From positions 20,478,974 to 20,542,973 of the forward strand of contig NC_089724.1 of the NCBI RefSeq assembly GCF_035083965.1: a stretch of 64,000 nt of DNA. The letters run 5' to 3'. The notes beneath the pieces are model-generated. The model ran no database searches. It saw only the letters and a list, made by a program, of their open reading frames with translations, and was not told the origin of the DNA. Positions 1-14,800 of this stretch are shown one piece after another. Made by a program: the position numbers and the translations under genes. This DNA comes from Branchiostoma lanceolatum (lineage: Eukaryota > Chordata > Leptocardii > Amphioxiformes > Branchiostomatidae). The stretch's first letter is position 1. Each line of letters begins with the position of its first letter.

Positions 1-3000
1 GGGATATTTCCACTTAAGCTTTGAGCACAGCCCGCATGTCGTGATCTCTCCTGGCGGTTGACATTTCCCCTGTCGTCTGGATGAAACTCTAGATCTGTTG
101 TAGGCACCAGCCCTACCGCATGCGCATGTGCATTATTAGTTTATATCTGATGAAGAGTTCCCAATGATTAAAACATGGAAGAATACAAAGTCTCTCATTT
201 GATTCAGATCTTTACCTCGATAATATGTAGATGCAGCTATCATTTCATCATGTATGAAATTGTCTTTACATAACATGTATAGAACCATAATTACCATTTT
301 CATACTCCTTTTGCTTTAGTTCAAATCAGTGCGACACTATAGGTGGCCGATCTAGATGTCTCCATGCGATTACTGAATACTAGGTTTAACGGAGCTTACA
401 TTGATTTTTCCTCCTTGAATATTCAAGGCTGATACGTTTATCATCGCTTCACAGTTACTGACTCTGAGGTCAATGACTGGTAGTATGAATAACCTAGGCT
501 TATTGTCCAGTTGTGCCTCATCCCATCTTTTGGCAATGCATCATTGAAATGGTTGAATAAATGTGGCTGTTTTCGGTAGCCATAGCACAAGTTTCTGTCA
601 TAATTTCAGAAGAATAAAAGAAAAATAGATGACTCACTATTTGACCTCTAACACCCAGACGCTGACTGGCTGATGTTTAAGATCCATGTATTACTGTAAT
701 CTCAAGCCAGAATGAACGGTAAGTTAAGCATCAAACCAACCAAAATCGTCGGTATCGCGACGATAATCAAAGGCAAACTCAGTGGATAGACAGGGAAAAC
801 CGTACATTGTGTGTCCATATCCAGTGTATTTTGTGATCTCAAGAGGATAATTGGCCCAAATCTACGACTGACCTTACTGTCAGCGGCTGGACACATATAT
901 CTTCTATTCCGCTCGTAGAATGTATAACTACAAGGGGTAAGAACCCTAAGCGTCTAAATTTGGGTTGACTCATATCAGTAACAAACAGAAAATACGCCGC
1001 GTGATCATGCTGATGAATTATCCAATAGCTCCGGATTTTTGTTAAATTGCAGCGCAACATCAATGTTTGGTAAACTGTATTTTCTCTCTATATGTTTGAC
1101 AGGAGCAAATACATGTATCAACGTGGTACATGGTAGCATAAACCCAAATAATGCTGTCGAACGCTTTCTTTGCAGAGTTGTAAGCTATCATGAATTACTC
1201 ATGTTTCTGTTGACGATCTGTGACAGAGGTCAAATGAACCCTCATTATTGCAGCACTACCTGTAACTGTGCGATAAGGTTCAGTGATGCCTCCCAGAAAA
1301 TAGCTGGAGGCAGGGCTCTCCCACACACAGAGCTGGCAGGAGCTTAAGCACGGCTAAAGTTACATGTGTAACCATATCAAACAAAGATGGCCGCGGTTCA
1401 CTGATGGAGGGATCCGAAAGTCGACGGTCCGTGATGATTCCTACAGCACAGCGCTAATGTGCAATTCTCCAGCACTTTTTGGGCAATAACTTGATTACAA
1501 CAAATTTACTGGTGTATATGATTCTGTTTCTTTGCATTATGACACAGCACCATTGGCTTTTACATAATATTCTAATGACGCTGTAGGCCTCATGAATTAT
1601 TTTAAGGATAGGCAATGATTTCCCGTTTACTGCCACCCAGACATCAATCGATTGTTGGACTTACCTCTACCCTTTGAGTTTCTTGACAAGTGGACCTTCT
1701 TTCACAGCACCACAGCTTTTCCCTTCCTGCACAATGTTGGCAATTATCGCCGACTGGCAGGTATTCCCTGCAAGTAGAGAAAACAGCTTTGCTACAGTGA
1801 GCCCGCCTACGTAGTTTGAAAACCATGTATATGTACGTGTTCTGGCAGTTGCTATGCGTTACTCTGTTTGCACCAGGAAATTGACGACGACTCAATATTT
1901 CTCATGCATGTCATCAGGCCTGTAGAGCCACAAGCTCATTAATATCAATATAGCACCTTTGTGTAAACAGTGTGCCGGCCTAATGCCGTAAGTTGACACC
2001 TGTGTAAACTCACTTATGACAGAGTAACAGCGATCTAACTGCGCGGTTGCTTGTTGATAAGTTGTACAAGTGTATTCAAAATCGCCGGCGCTTAGGTTCA
2101 AATGTTTCTTGAGAATCCTTTACGTCTTTATATGTGCGTTGCGGCAAAATGTTATAAGTTAGGCCACACCATCTTAATTTCATGGATGACGTCCGCGCGC
2201 GCATTGATTTTCGTCTGTTCTCAACAAAAAATCATCTCCTCCAAGGCTCGACGGACCTCCGGAAATTGCCGACTTATTGCCGCAAAAGACCAGCATTGTG
2301 CCAACTTGTCTACACATAAAAGTTGTTAATATGTACTACCAAAAAATACGTCAGGGGGATGTTACGTTTGCACTGTTCAATGAGGTTTAACCTCCTTGCA
2401 CTGTTGTACGAGAAACTCGAGGCGGCCAGCGAGTATCGCCCAGACAATTTCAAAGACGTCCTATCCAGTGTGGCTCTCACACATCTTTTTTGCAACGATG
2501 AGAGACATGGGAGAGGTGTTGAGGCATTGGTCTATAGGTCTCACAGTCACAGCGAGATTTGTAAGTGTGAACCATGGGATGCTTGATATGCTTGAGGTCA
2601 TGTATGTTGAAACTGCCTTTATGAGTATTCTTATCACAGTCATACATCATCCACAGTCCTTGGAGCCAAATACCATCTAATAGTGTACAATAGTGAACAA
2701 TAGTTAATAATCTTTGATTGTTCTTGTTAATATATCAAACATCGATCACTTGAGCTGAGTCTGCTAAGATGAACAAGGCAATCTACATGTACCTCCTACG
2801 AATAACGTCTCGTTGTTTGCTTGATAAACTGTGTTCTGTGGTTCAATTCACAATACCACCTTTGTAGTCCTGTGGTTTGGCAGAATCATTTTTATTTTTC
2901 GCTGGATTTTTCTTTTTTCGCCCGCGCGCATTAGTTTTGGGGTCTCCAGAGGACGCCATCCATAAAGTTAAGATGGTGCACCGGTGTGGCCTTAGTCTGT

Positions 3001-3600
3001 AGGAAAGGGCAAATATTCCAAAGCCATTAAGAACAGAACTGACATGCACAGACAAACACAAGGTGTACAAAATCACATCCTGTACAGCAAGTTCAACATT
3101 TGCTTTAGTACCATTGTCCATGTACGGCCATGTACATCTGCATTAACATGATCGCAAAGGCTTTGATGTTCATTTGCGAAAATCCTAAAAGTTAGGAAGA
3201 GAAAACGGCCGAACGACTGATACGTAACTGCATTGGAGTTTTTAGAATTTGAATGTCCCAAACCTGGGTATTTGATAAAATCATTTGAAAATTTCCCTTG
3301 GAATTTGCCTGGACACACACGAACAGCTCCCAATTGACTCCATTAATACCTGCCGTCACAGTTCTAAACTGTTAGATAGAAGGCAGATTGGCTCTATGGG
3401 GTACAATTAAAACGAATTGCCGCTCGGGTTAGTTGGAAAAAATAACGCGGTTCTCGTGGTGCAACACGCGTGGCAATTATGACAATAGCAGAAGTGCTGT
3501 CATTGAGTTGTTTGTGTCAAAACGCCAGGTTTGTACGTGATTTGGGTACGCTACCCATACATGTACATATAACGTTACGACTGCAAGATGCATGTTCATA
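1..3600. other. No supported gene
   Basis: Ordinary mid-to-low GC DNA with only short open frames (up to 102 codons) lacking family motifs or paired splice sites. No tandem or inverted repeat stood out. Confidence 0.5.
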
Positions 3601-3614
3601 GCTTTTGTCTACAC

Positions 3615-3627
3615 GTTATTATCGTGT

Positions 3628-3686
<59 letters not shown>

Positions 3687-4450
3687 TGTCTGTTTGTGTT
3701 TCCGGACTATTGTAGTCCTCAAGAACCTCTTAATGCATAACTCAAGAACCTCTTGATGGATTACGTTGATATTTGGTATATGGGCGGGTGTTATGAAGCC
3801 AAAATTCAAGGTCGATTTTGGGCCCCTTGGTATATGACCTTGGGACTGCAGCAGAACTTCCGTTTTTGTATCTTTTGACCTGGACGTGCTGTGGTCTTGA
3901 TTTTTGAGTGGCAGGTAGCTTGTGATGTAATAAAGAAGTGGTGTAGGTTTGAGCCCCCTAGCAGCTTGCTCGGGAACTGCAGTGGCGTCATGGTGAGAAT
4001 CTTCTAAGGAGAATAACTGAACAAAAGGGACGATGGATTTCCATGGTATTTAGCATGCAGGTAGCGTAGACAGAGATGTACACAATGATGTGCAAATTAT
4101 GCTGATCGACACTTAATTTGCATAACTAATGAGGAAAATCTATATTTGCAGTGTTTTCCATTATAAGACTCAAATACATTGTAACATATGTAGTTTATGG
4201 TAAGTGGAGCATCAGCAGATACCAATTATGCAAATAAATTCCTAATTTGCATAATAAAGGCAAAAGTTCCGGAATTCATCCAAGTGGAAAATGATAGGAC
4301 TGACAATATTGCAGCATATCTAAGTTGGATGAAGGTGTTAACGACCAAGCATATATTATGTAAATGTGTAAGTCATTTGCATAAACAGAATAGTTCATGG
4401 AGATATGAGGTCGCGGAACTCTTGTTTGGTATGGGATGCAAATCTTAGAT
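3615..4450 (+). repeat. GT-headed dispersed repeat, copy 1
   Basis: Starts with a (GT)n run (3624-3690). Then come 'aactcaagaacctcttgatg', 'gatatttggtat', 'gggccccttgg', 'ctgcagcagaa' and a 3' part with repeated 'tttgcataactaatgagg'-like words. Open frames within it are by-products of the repeat. Confidence 0.85.
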
Positions 4451-7400
4451 AATCCTAAGCATGTATGTCAGAAGCCGTTATCTTAAGCTTTGGATGACAA
4501 TGGGACACCGAATGTTTGGATGTCTGGCAGTCTAGGTATAACATCTAGGAAGAAAGACGACTTGCTCTGAACTGTGACCATTTACGTTTGTAATGAATAT
4601 AGCAAAATGGTATTCTGGGTGCACATGTTCGTGGCTACCCTTCAGAAAGCATACAGTCGTAGCATCAATCTATATCCGATTCAGTGGTCCAATGAGAACA
4701 TATTTCAGCTGTTTAGAATTCCTTCTCAGTCAAAGATGTTAGCAGTGTGGGCACCCATGGCAACTGTGCGTAGTCCAGTATTGACGAAATGGATGAGTCC
4801 TTTGTAGTTGCTACAAAAATGCGACTCCTTTGAATCATTATATGGTATTGTGATGTATCGCATATCGATATTCAACCATGTCAGTGTAATTAGGTGTATC
4901 TCCTTGGTTACAAGTCTGAGAAACATGTTTGGATGACTGTGCAATACGCGTCTGGCTGACCCGTAGCCTTGAGACCAACTCCTTTACTACAGTCCTTAGT
5001 GTCCAATCTTGAAGAATGTGGTACCATTAATTTGAAAGACGTCTCGTTGTGAAACTTAGAAGGCCGTGTTCCCACTCGACTAGCTATCAATTCATACCAA
5101 TCATAGAACGCAGTGGCTCACTGCCATCTGTTGAAAAAAATCCCCTGTCCTGGTGTCGAACATATAGTATGTATAGTACATTGCACTGTTTTCCTCATTA
5201 ACTATATAAATTATGTCCTGATTTGCATAGAATATATTTCATTATGTTCTAGATAAGACATGAGTAGCTTGGAATAAAGATCACTTGAATAGGTCACAAC
5301 AACTTTTCGGTGTCCGCTTTAACTGTCTACCGGAGCATCCTCTATCCCTATTCTACAGTTCCTCCAATGATGTCATTGGGCACCTGACTCCGGAGCCAGC
5401 TGCCATGCAGCTGAACCACTGATTTATGCGATCGCCCAAAAACTAATGGATGTGTTATATGTGATTAACATGTCATTTACAGATAAAGCAACGATTACCG
5501 GTCCGAGCGTGTGACTCTTACCAGAGGTAAATATAATGTATACATGCATTAACTACATGTAGCTACAGCTGCCGCCACAGTTATTTGTGTGCGCTATTTT
5601 GTACATTTACTCGTCTGCAATACGGTCAAACTGAGAGAGGTCTCTGGTCAACAGTGTAGCTTGCCGAAACAATTGCACCGTTAAGTGCGTTTACAAGCAA
5701 ACGCCGTCAGTTGTAACGAGTAAGTAATGCAGACATGCCAATCCAGGGAAAGGTGAAATAAAATGGCGGAGCGTGGAACCTCTAAGAGTGTGCCGGCGTC
5801 TGATCCACAGAAATAGTTCACACGACGACATAACGAGCTGTACTCACCACAGGCATCACCAGACTACGAGCCAGATCGCGGCGCTCTCTAAATATGTTTT
5901 AGTAAGAGCACGCTGCAGCTAAGGTGGGGTGAAATGTGGGGTCAGCGCGCTTTAGAAATGAAAACCTGCCCCAGACTGAGCTCCAAGAAGCCTTTTAGGC
6001 AGTTAAGTCAGTGGGCGGAATAACCGCCTCGGTCATTAATTCCACATCATTCATAAAGAAACAACATTACTAGACGATCAAAAGCGGCTGTGCCGCGTTC
6101 ACAGGGACGCAATTGTCACAATACCTTTTCAACATACCGTGGGATCCAATATACACTTACATATGCAATAAAGCATGCACCGGATTGCCTTATAGGGGGT
6201 ACTTGTCGCATTTAGAACGCGTACGTGGACTTGTAAGATAACGGCATTCAATTTAGAACGATGTGTTGAAACACGTCTTTTTGTGTCTCTAAAACCGTGC
6301 TAATCTTTACTATCGGCAAAGCTTGATTATTCTAGCGGTGAACAATGAAAATGGAAAGTATTGAAGATCCAGGGAAATAACTATTCTGGAGTGGCCAACC
6401 ATTCCAAACATTTCAGACATTTTTCTCTTCATTTTGTTTACTAAAGGGAAGGAGCGCGCACGCGCACAGCTGAGAAGAGAATGTGTAAGAAGTCTGGAAA
6501 GGGAATCATCTGAAGATAGAGAACTAGACAGCACACTCGATAAGATTACCAGATTTGATAAGGAAGAGCCAGGAGACTGTATCGAATGTTAATTTGGACA
6601 TGATGAGATGTCTCCCCTTGTCACGCTGGTCGCTGATCACCCCTAGCCGCACGGATGATCAGTTTAATGGTGATGACGGCGGAACTATAAAGCTGATAAC
6701 CTGATTAATTAATGTGTGGTCGCGTGAACGTTTTATGGATCTACCCTCCGCCGGCATAGCCGATAATGGATGAGGATCTATTCTGGACCGTTCCCGTTTT
6801 AGCAAGGACGAGCGTTTTGTCCTTGAAACTCCCCCCCCCCCATGTATAATAGTCTAAGATTCATTTTTGTCGATTCACTGATGTTTTAGATAATTTCAGT
6901 TCTTTCCGCCAGTATGTGCCAAGAATCAAGTACTGTGAAAGGAGCGGGATATGTTCGTGGGGATATGATTTCGCGGTATTGAGAAAACGTTTTTGCGGTG
7001 GTTTCAAATTCGCGGTTGAAACAAGTGGGTAGGCGGCACGTGGTTGTAAGTTCGCGGTGAAGAGGTCAACAAAATTAGCGAAAATTCTCCAAAACTTGAG
7101 AAATAAAAGATTCTCCCTAGTAACCGGCCCGGTGATATACATCGTAAAAACGCATATTACAATGTGTTATGACCTGTCTTTCTCTTCGACTGGTCGCCAT
7201 GGTTACGTTCATTGGTAACTTCAGCTTCTGGATGCTTGGGAGTAGGCTCTACTACGGGTGCACTGTTTTCTGGTTGCTAGATGTCTAGTTTCATCAACAT
7301 CGCGATCGGCAATATTAGGGAGATATAGAACCATCAGTACATCAAGTCAAAAGACATTATTTTTTCACGTCATCAGTAGAAAAACAGGGCTGTATAGTGC

Positions 7401-8773
7401 AGCCTCCTATGTGGGCAAAAGAAAGCGTACGACGATAGAGAAATTTGGAACATATTCAAAATCCATTTCAGCTCTATTTTTCGACGCACGATGCTCGGCG
7501 ACGGCTAATTTTAGGTACGCTTTGCGTGCGCTTTACCTGCGATAGACCCAGGTACGCTCACGTACGGCGTTTGTGACCACGATTTTGATATCGAAGAATT
7601 TTCAGACAGGCTATGACAAAATCAACCGTTCGCAAAGAGAAAGGCAGTTGAGTTTTCCACGAAACATGCATGATCGTACGACGTATAGGTGACCGGGCTC
7701 TGCCTGTTGTACAAACAGACTTCAGCCACGCTGTGTATGACCCTGTGCATGTCGTAAACTATATATTCTAGAGATCCCGACAAATATACGTTACATGGAG
7801 TCTGTCAGTGATATCACATAATCCGGCAGGAGTACTTCGGTAAATAATTACCACTCGTGTTAGGTGATCTAACCAGATAACGATACAGTACAAAATGTTG
7901 GAACCTAATTCTTTATCTCCCGTGTGGATGTCGAAAGGTTAAACCTTTTCTGTCAATCAATGCTGCTTCTTGAGGCTAGCTTCGAAGGTGAAACACCACT
8001 TCACTGCAGCGGGGTCGATACAGATTCTAGTCTTGCCGCGGAATCACACCATGGTAATCTAGATCGTGAGGGAAAAGATCCCTTTGAAGAGCTAGATGTT
8101 TGCTTATCAACTTACAATCCACTCCAAACCTCTAATACAAACCAATGACCATAATCACCAACGTAATGAAAGATAAAGGGTTCTTTGCCAATCCAACAAT
8201 CAAAATTATATATAGACAAGAGCCAGGCCAGGAACATGTACTTTCTTAACGCCGTTTCTCCTACCATTCGATTTAAAACACCAGCTAATTGTAACGTCGC
8301 ATCCAGAATCTCAACAGGTGTAACCCTCAAAACTATGATGACTGGCTATGAATATCAATGTACGCAGTGAAACTGGTAATACTTCATTTTACTTTCAGCA
8401 CTGCAGGCCATGAAATTCGATTCAGCGACATGGTCGGATATGGTCACCAGATACAGCCAGGATGTTACGGCTCCATGGCAGTGGGGAAGGCTGTGTTGTA
8501 CAGATAACGTATCAGTTCCGCACTAAAACGTTTCTTGTAGGAATGTTGCCATCATAGACGGGGCAATCCAGTGCTGATAGTTATGATCGTACATCTAGAG
8601 TGAAAGTTAGATACGTAATAATCGATTTCGGTAGCTTGAAATTTGATTTTGTTGTGTTGTGTTGTTGCACTGATGAAAGTGGTAAAACTGCAGTGCAATG
8701 CAGGCTGTGATGCCCCAAATTTAACATGATATTGAGAGAAAATATTAAGATTTGCACTTGCGATCATTTTCCT
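4451..8773. other. No supported gene
   Basis: Contains a C homopolymer (6830-6840) and the TTCGCGGT-rich repeat at 6930-7075. Open frames are under 96 codons and unrecognised. Confidence 0.5.
6930..7075. repeat. TTCGCGGT-rich dispersed repeat
   Basis: Contains ATTTCGCGGTATTG, AAATTCGCGGTTGAAAC and AGTTCGCGGTGAAG in quick succession, resembling the interior of the 22.58-kb element. Ends are not defined. Confidence 0.4.
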
Positions 8774-8895
8774 TACTCTCCAAGCAGAGGAGTGGGTCCG
8801 GCAGATTTTTGAAGTGTTTTTAGGCGTTTTTGTCGGGCTTTCTACTTTGTCATGGTATCTTTCTTTCTATAACCCACTCCTCTGCTTGGAGAGTA
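8774..8895. mobile_element. Fold-back element with perfect 24-bp inverted repeats
   Basis: TACTCTCCAAGCAGAGGAGT plus GGGT at 8774-8797 is exactly matched in inverse at 8872-8895, with a 74-bp loop. No coding content. Confidence 0.8.
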
Positions 8896-11800
8896 CATTT
8901 TCCTAACTGTCCTATCCAACAAACATCCCCAAGATGTTGGCGACATCTACCCACACGTTTGTAAGTCTAATCAATGTAAGCGCCAGTTATTTTGGGTGAG
9001 TCTAATTCAGCGCGCTACGAAGTCTTCGATTCCAATCGATTCTGCAGAAGAAGAATCGTCAGGGAATCATTTTGTATCTAAAGCTTCACAGAAAGAGCGC
9101 CAATCCTTAATGATAGCGAAAAGATCTCCAAGGGTGACTTACATCTGTTCAATGCACCTGCTGTGGAGCTCTTGATTGAAAGGGATTTCCACTAAACGTA
9201 ACTGATAATGGAGACCAGTTGAACATAGTTGTACAGTAAGTTAGGAATGTTGCAGGGTCACGCTATATGTGATACCGGTAATGGACGAACAGATCTTTGT
9301 CTGGGAGAGAAACACCACGAAGTCACGAACAGTCATCAACGCGTAACGCATGTACAACAAAATAAGATATCTTGCAAACTTGGGAACATTTGTAACGACC
9401 CCCTTCATTTACAGTTGCCAGTATATTGCAGCATCTTGCTATAAACTCTAAAGCAAGAATTTGATTTTACCCTCTTCACTTTTTATAACACAGACCGCAT
9501 CATTGATAAAGTTTATCATTGATGGCATAAGGAGTATCCTAGGTGTTAGGTATGAATAGGTCTTGTAACCTAACTGCTTATGAGCAGTCAGACCTTAAGA
9601 CCCTCCAAGATCTTACGTTTTGGAAATTTACTCCCTGTTCCTTAATATGGGGTTGCACAGTCTGTTGCTACACGTATAACATTTCCCTTGTTCCCTCATG
9701 TTTTAAACGTCGTTCATGACTAATATGATCCATGATGAGCTTGGTATGATGGATGATTTTCTGGCCAATGTGATATTCACATGAAGAGACTGGCAGAGAC
9801 GCCATTGCATGGTTGTCATTTGTATTCGATGGCATGAAAGTAATAGAAGATGCGGTAAATATGAATGAAATAACCTTTTTGAGTTATAAAACGCGGCGGC
9901 CAGGAGACGAGATGGAAATTGCGCTGTCTGAAAGAGCTATAATCAAACTCCGCCGCCATTATACAACCATTCTATCGTCCCAATGGTCGTGTGTCCGGAA
10001 ATATTGACGATACTGCTGCGAAATTTAAATTCAATACTAACCAGAATTACCTATTGACGCAAGAATTTAGTCTGATGGCGAAGTATGTTACAGGCAAGGA
10101 GACTTTGTAACACAGTTACCTCTGGACGATGGACAGAAACTAATAGGTACTAAAAAGTTGTCAGAGAAGAGCATCTGGAATGAACAACAAAATAGACTTG
10201 TAAAGAAAGGAAATACCTGACATCAAAATGCAAGGCCACGTTTTTAATAAGAGCTCAGCGACTGAAGAGACAGGCGCCATTACTTTTCGAGGATGTCGAG
10301 AATTACTGATAGGCTTATTTGAAGCAAGACTCGGCGGATCTTTATGGTCAGACGAATCACATCATATTTGAGCCATGCCTCAAAAATCAATCAATAGATG
10401 AAATATTGGGACATAAGAGATATGACTCTGTATGCATTACTCATATACTAAATCACTGACGTGGAATCAGCTTTTGAAGTGTTAAATCCAGGACTTTGCA
10501 GGTCAATATGGCCTTTAGTGTTGGCAATCATGGATGTATTTTTTCTTATTGAAAAGTACGTAACGAAATTCCTTTCTGGTAGGGTAGAAAATCCAGGACT
10601 GATAGAAGCTTAAGGCCATTACTATAGTATGGGCTCTATTTGTATCAAGTGTAGTGTCAAAGTCCTTCAACACCAGATATTTACAGATATTTACTGAACT
10701 TTACAGTGTTTAGAATCGAGGCGCAAGAGGAGCCATTGGCATTGTATTGTTATAGGTACCGGTGCGGTTTAGAATTAAAACCACATCCGTGGGAAATGAC
10801 CCTAGATGGCTATTGATGAACCGCGACGTCGTAAGTATCGATCCCAGTTTTACAATAAGTGTTGAAGGCGAGCGCATGTTACTTCAGTCGTGACGAAAGA
10901 CGTCCAACTGGAGAGTTGGAAGAGTCTGGCTTTTTCATCAATGTTATGTGTTTTCCGTAAAGTGGTGTATGGAAATATGAACATTGACGTTAAAATGATT
11001 GCGGAATAAAGGCTTTGCTACACTTCAATAACACCATCACTCAGCCCTGTGGACGCAGTCAAGATGCACCCCTGATCTTTGAGAGATCATAACTTAAGGG
11101 TACAATCACAACGCCACGGTGTCGGTGTCCATTAGATTCAATCCGCACCTTGTAAACCAAGGAAAGGTCTGCAGATCGATTAATCAGTGCATGTAACACA
11201 ACTATAAAATGAGTGAGTGGCCCGGAAATACGAGTGGCGTATGCAGTCCGTGTTTTATCTAGTTTGCTTGCTCTAGACAAGGAGATTTTATATAGACGAT
11301 CTGCCATGATTTTTCAATGTAGTAAATGTACCTGATTTGAGAAGGACAAATTGTTTTTAGGACAAGAGGTAACCCGAGTTTCTTATTCTCCAACTGCGAA
11401 TAGTCTCAGAAGAATCCGTTTCATTCAAGTGTCCAAATAAAGATGGGTAAATTCGGGCATAATGGTGGAAATAAATGGAACATAACATGCTACAAAGGAA
11501 AATTGAATCTAGATTCACTGAATGAGAATTTCATTCCACGTATTCAGAGATATATCTTGCTGACTCAATCGGACAGCAAATTCTCCAAACATCCTGCATA
11601 ATGAAATATATATTCCGATGTAAAGAGTAATAAACGTCTTGATCTCGCTACGTGTGTATGAATATAGTATACTGTTGTATAAGCCCCTGCCGCTGTACAT
11701 AAACTGTTAGTGATGACTTTTTAGAATTCACAGCAACAGTTGACAGGGCCCTCTCCACCCTGTAGATCTAGAAGAAATACCATTCCTAAGTAATTGTCTT

Positions 11801-14800
11801 ATGAAATGTTTCTCGTATGAAGAGGTAACGTAATATGACCAGTTAACGTCCGATTTATTCAAAACGTTATTTATCCTAAAGCCGCGCGGATAGAGCCAAA
11901 TGTTTAACCCATGGGTAGAAATATCAGCTCTTCTAACAAGAAAATGCATGTTCTGTAAGTTTTTCTCTTCCTGTTTAACGCCGTGCGAGCATGTATTTAT
12001 ACTGAAGTATATGGTGTAGAATTGTGCTAGGCTTACCCTTTATCGTCCACTTCGGTCTTTTCCTTTCTAGCGCTATGCTTGAAGAACATAGACCGGAAAA
12101 AAAATGCACAGTAGCTGTCGAAAGTAGTCTACAGACAAATGACAGTAAAGTCGCTATGTTTGTCCCTCCCCTTGCCTGACGCGATGGAAGAAAACAATTT
12201 TTGTGTTGTGAATTTCCACGACATCAGCAGCACGTGGCGTTCACGTGATAAAGCCATGGCCATGATGTTATGCCGTACAAAAATGTATCATCTGAGCGGG
12301 GGTCGCTAGGTTGTATCAAACCTTCCTAAATCTGGCAAGAGTTTCAAACCTCGAATCACCATGGATAGTCTGCATATCAAAGAAAGGTTTAAAGTCAGCT
12401 ACTTTTAAAAGATACTAGCTATCGTGTAAGTTAGAAAAACATTATGAAATATGCGGTGTCGAATCACATCGTCATGCATGACGCTTCCGTGCAACTTGTT
12501 GTTACTGGTTCAGGAGTTTATTCTATTATGTCGCTGGACGTAAACCTTTTTAAATGTTTTGTATAAAAGAGAGAGATGGCTAAGGATCATACTTATGACG
12601 TTCTTTGTTTCTCATGTGAACGGGCTTTGGCATAATACACCAAGAAATGTGGACATGACCCAAACTGGACGTAAACTACTCCTGCACGTAAATAGGTGAT
12701 GTTACGTTACATAACATTTACAACTGGTACGTTCAACATGCTGCTATTTCTAACGCGTATTGTTCTAAATTTTAAGACTAGTAAACGCAATTCAATGAGT
12801 CAATGCACTGTCAGATGTTGCCGTCACTTGATGAAGACAGACTATGGCAAATACAGATGACCTACCATTAGTGAATATCACGAGCCAAGAGAGGCTTCGA
12901 CCCCATTTTGTCGCAGAGTACGTTTCTATTCCCACGGTATTACCCTCACTTATCGTCCAAACTTTCAAGTACCAGTAGGTATAACAACCATTTAATATAT
13001 GCAAGTTATAAAAAGTTTCATCGACCTAACATTCTTACGTGAATTGACGCACGAAGTGTTCCCAGCCACCAGGTAATTACATTAATCAGTGACTTGCCCA
13101 CTCACGACGTAGTCTAAATGTCAACATGGACTCTCAGCTCGAGCTCCCGAATAGCGGCATAATCTGTAACACGTCGTGTTCTCAGTTCAATGAAATGAAA
13201 CTTCGCCCCTGTCTGTGATTGTTCATTGTTTACTTAATTTTACAAGGCGAAGTAGAAGGTGTGACCACAGATGGACTTGCTAAAGGCAACCACATATTTA
13301 GCTATCACCTTTGCCAAGAAGGCTATATTGTCGGTGCCGTTTGTGCATGGTTGTTTAGTTGTGTGTTTGGTTGTTTGGTATTTTATTTGTTTAGTTAGCT
13401 GGTTGATTGTGTATGTGGAAAGTATAACTCTAGAAGTTATGGATGGATCCGTATGACATTTGGTATGTATATAGGTGTCGGTAAAACGAAGTCATAATAT
13501 GGACCTCATAGATTCTTTCTATGGTGCTATTGCTGAATATGTTTTATGAAATACGAATAGCTTCTAGGCCCATTGATAAGCTTGTGCATAGTGCCCACAC
13601 ACTGTACCGCTTTAACTGAACAACCCGTCTGTTGACACCCACGGAATGAAATATCTGTGAGCATGCTTCAATGTGTATCGTGGAAAACCGTAATGATCAA
13701 GCTTGTTTTGCACAATTGACTTAGCAATAATGAGATTTCAGCCTATCAGACAAAAATAGCTAAAGAGACGGTAATATGTCATACAGCTGCACGAAGATAC
13801 ACGAACCACGGCATGCTTCCCTGCATTTGTGCATGTATGACCATAAATATTCCTCAGATTAACCTTTTCTGTGAAGACTTCAGTTCATCAAGAGCATAGG
13901 GCAAAACAAGGTTGCAAAGGTGATCTATGGTGTGACAAAAAGAACGCGTCTTTCGTATGGTAACGAAGGTTTCCTGATTGGCGGCACAGAGATTCCCATC
14001 AAAAACACGAAGCAGCATTTTCTTGTGCGTGGCTCGTGACGATCACTTCATTATTGTCAGTTGAAAGCCATTCGTCACGTAGCTGCCCTATCCACAAAGT
14101 CAGTAACATTCATTGTATATTTTTGGATTACTCTTGTATCCAGAATTTTCCTGGCTTAGTTTCATCTGCGCTTTCCAGCTTCAGGACAAAGTACTGGCAG
14201 TGCTTTTAAGTACTTTAGCATAGCGTCAAGATACACTTGCAAAAATATTCTTTATCTTAGCTACTAAATTTTTGCATGTAATACAATGATTAAGTGACAC
14301 GCCTGCAGGCGAAGGCTTTTAACACAACAAACTCATCGCGTAATGTAGGCCGGAAAGCAGAAAATCTATTTTCTACTTCTATCAACTCCAATTAGGCATC
14401 TCCTGATATCAAACGACGTGAGGGAAATCTACTTTGTGGTGGCGATGGACATTGAGTGAGCATCCATACACCGATTTTATTAGATGTTTACGCACCAAAG
14501 ACAAACTGAAGTACTGTCATAACAGGTATCAGGGGAAGCAATTATGATATGATTTCCGTTCCTGTATTTGGAATCTATCTTTCTGAACGGCAATCCAAGT
14601 CAGCCTTCATTACCTGCTGCTTTTCTGATTGCCAATACTGCATTGATAACGAACGAAAGCTCAGAATTGATGTCTTCCAGCGAAGATGATTGAATGATCT
14701 ATACAATTAAAATAACAGCGACATGCGTTCTCCAGTCCTAAACAAGTTATTAATAGAAATCGGCGACTTAATCGTATCACGACGCCACGTAGATTTTGAA

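Noticed and set aside
1039-1347. 102-codon plus-strand frame
   Set aside because: Unremarkable composition and no family resemblance; expected by chance in a window of this size.
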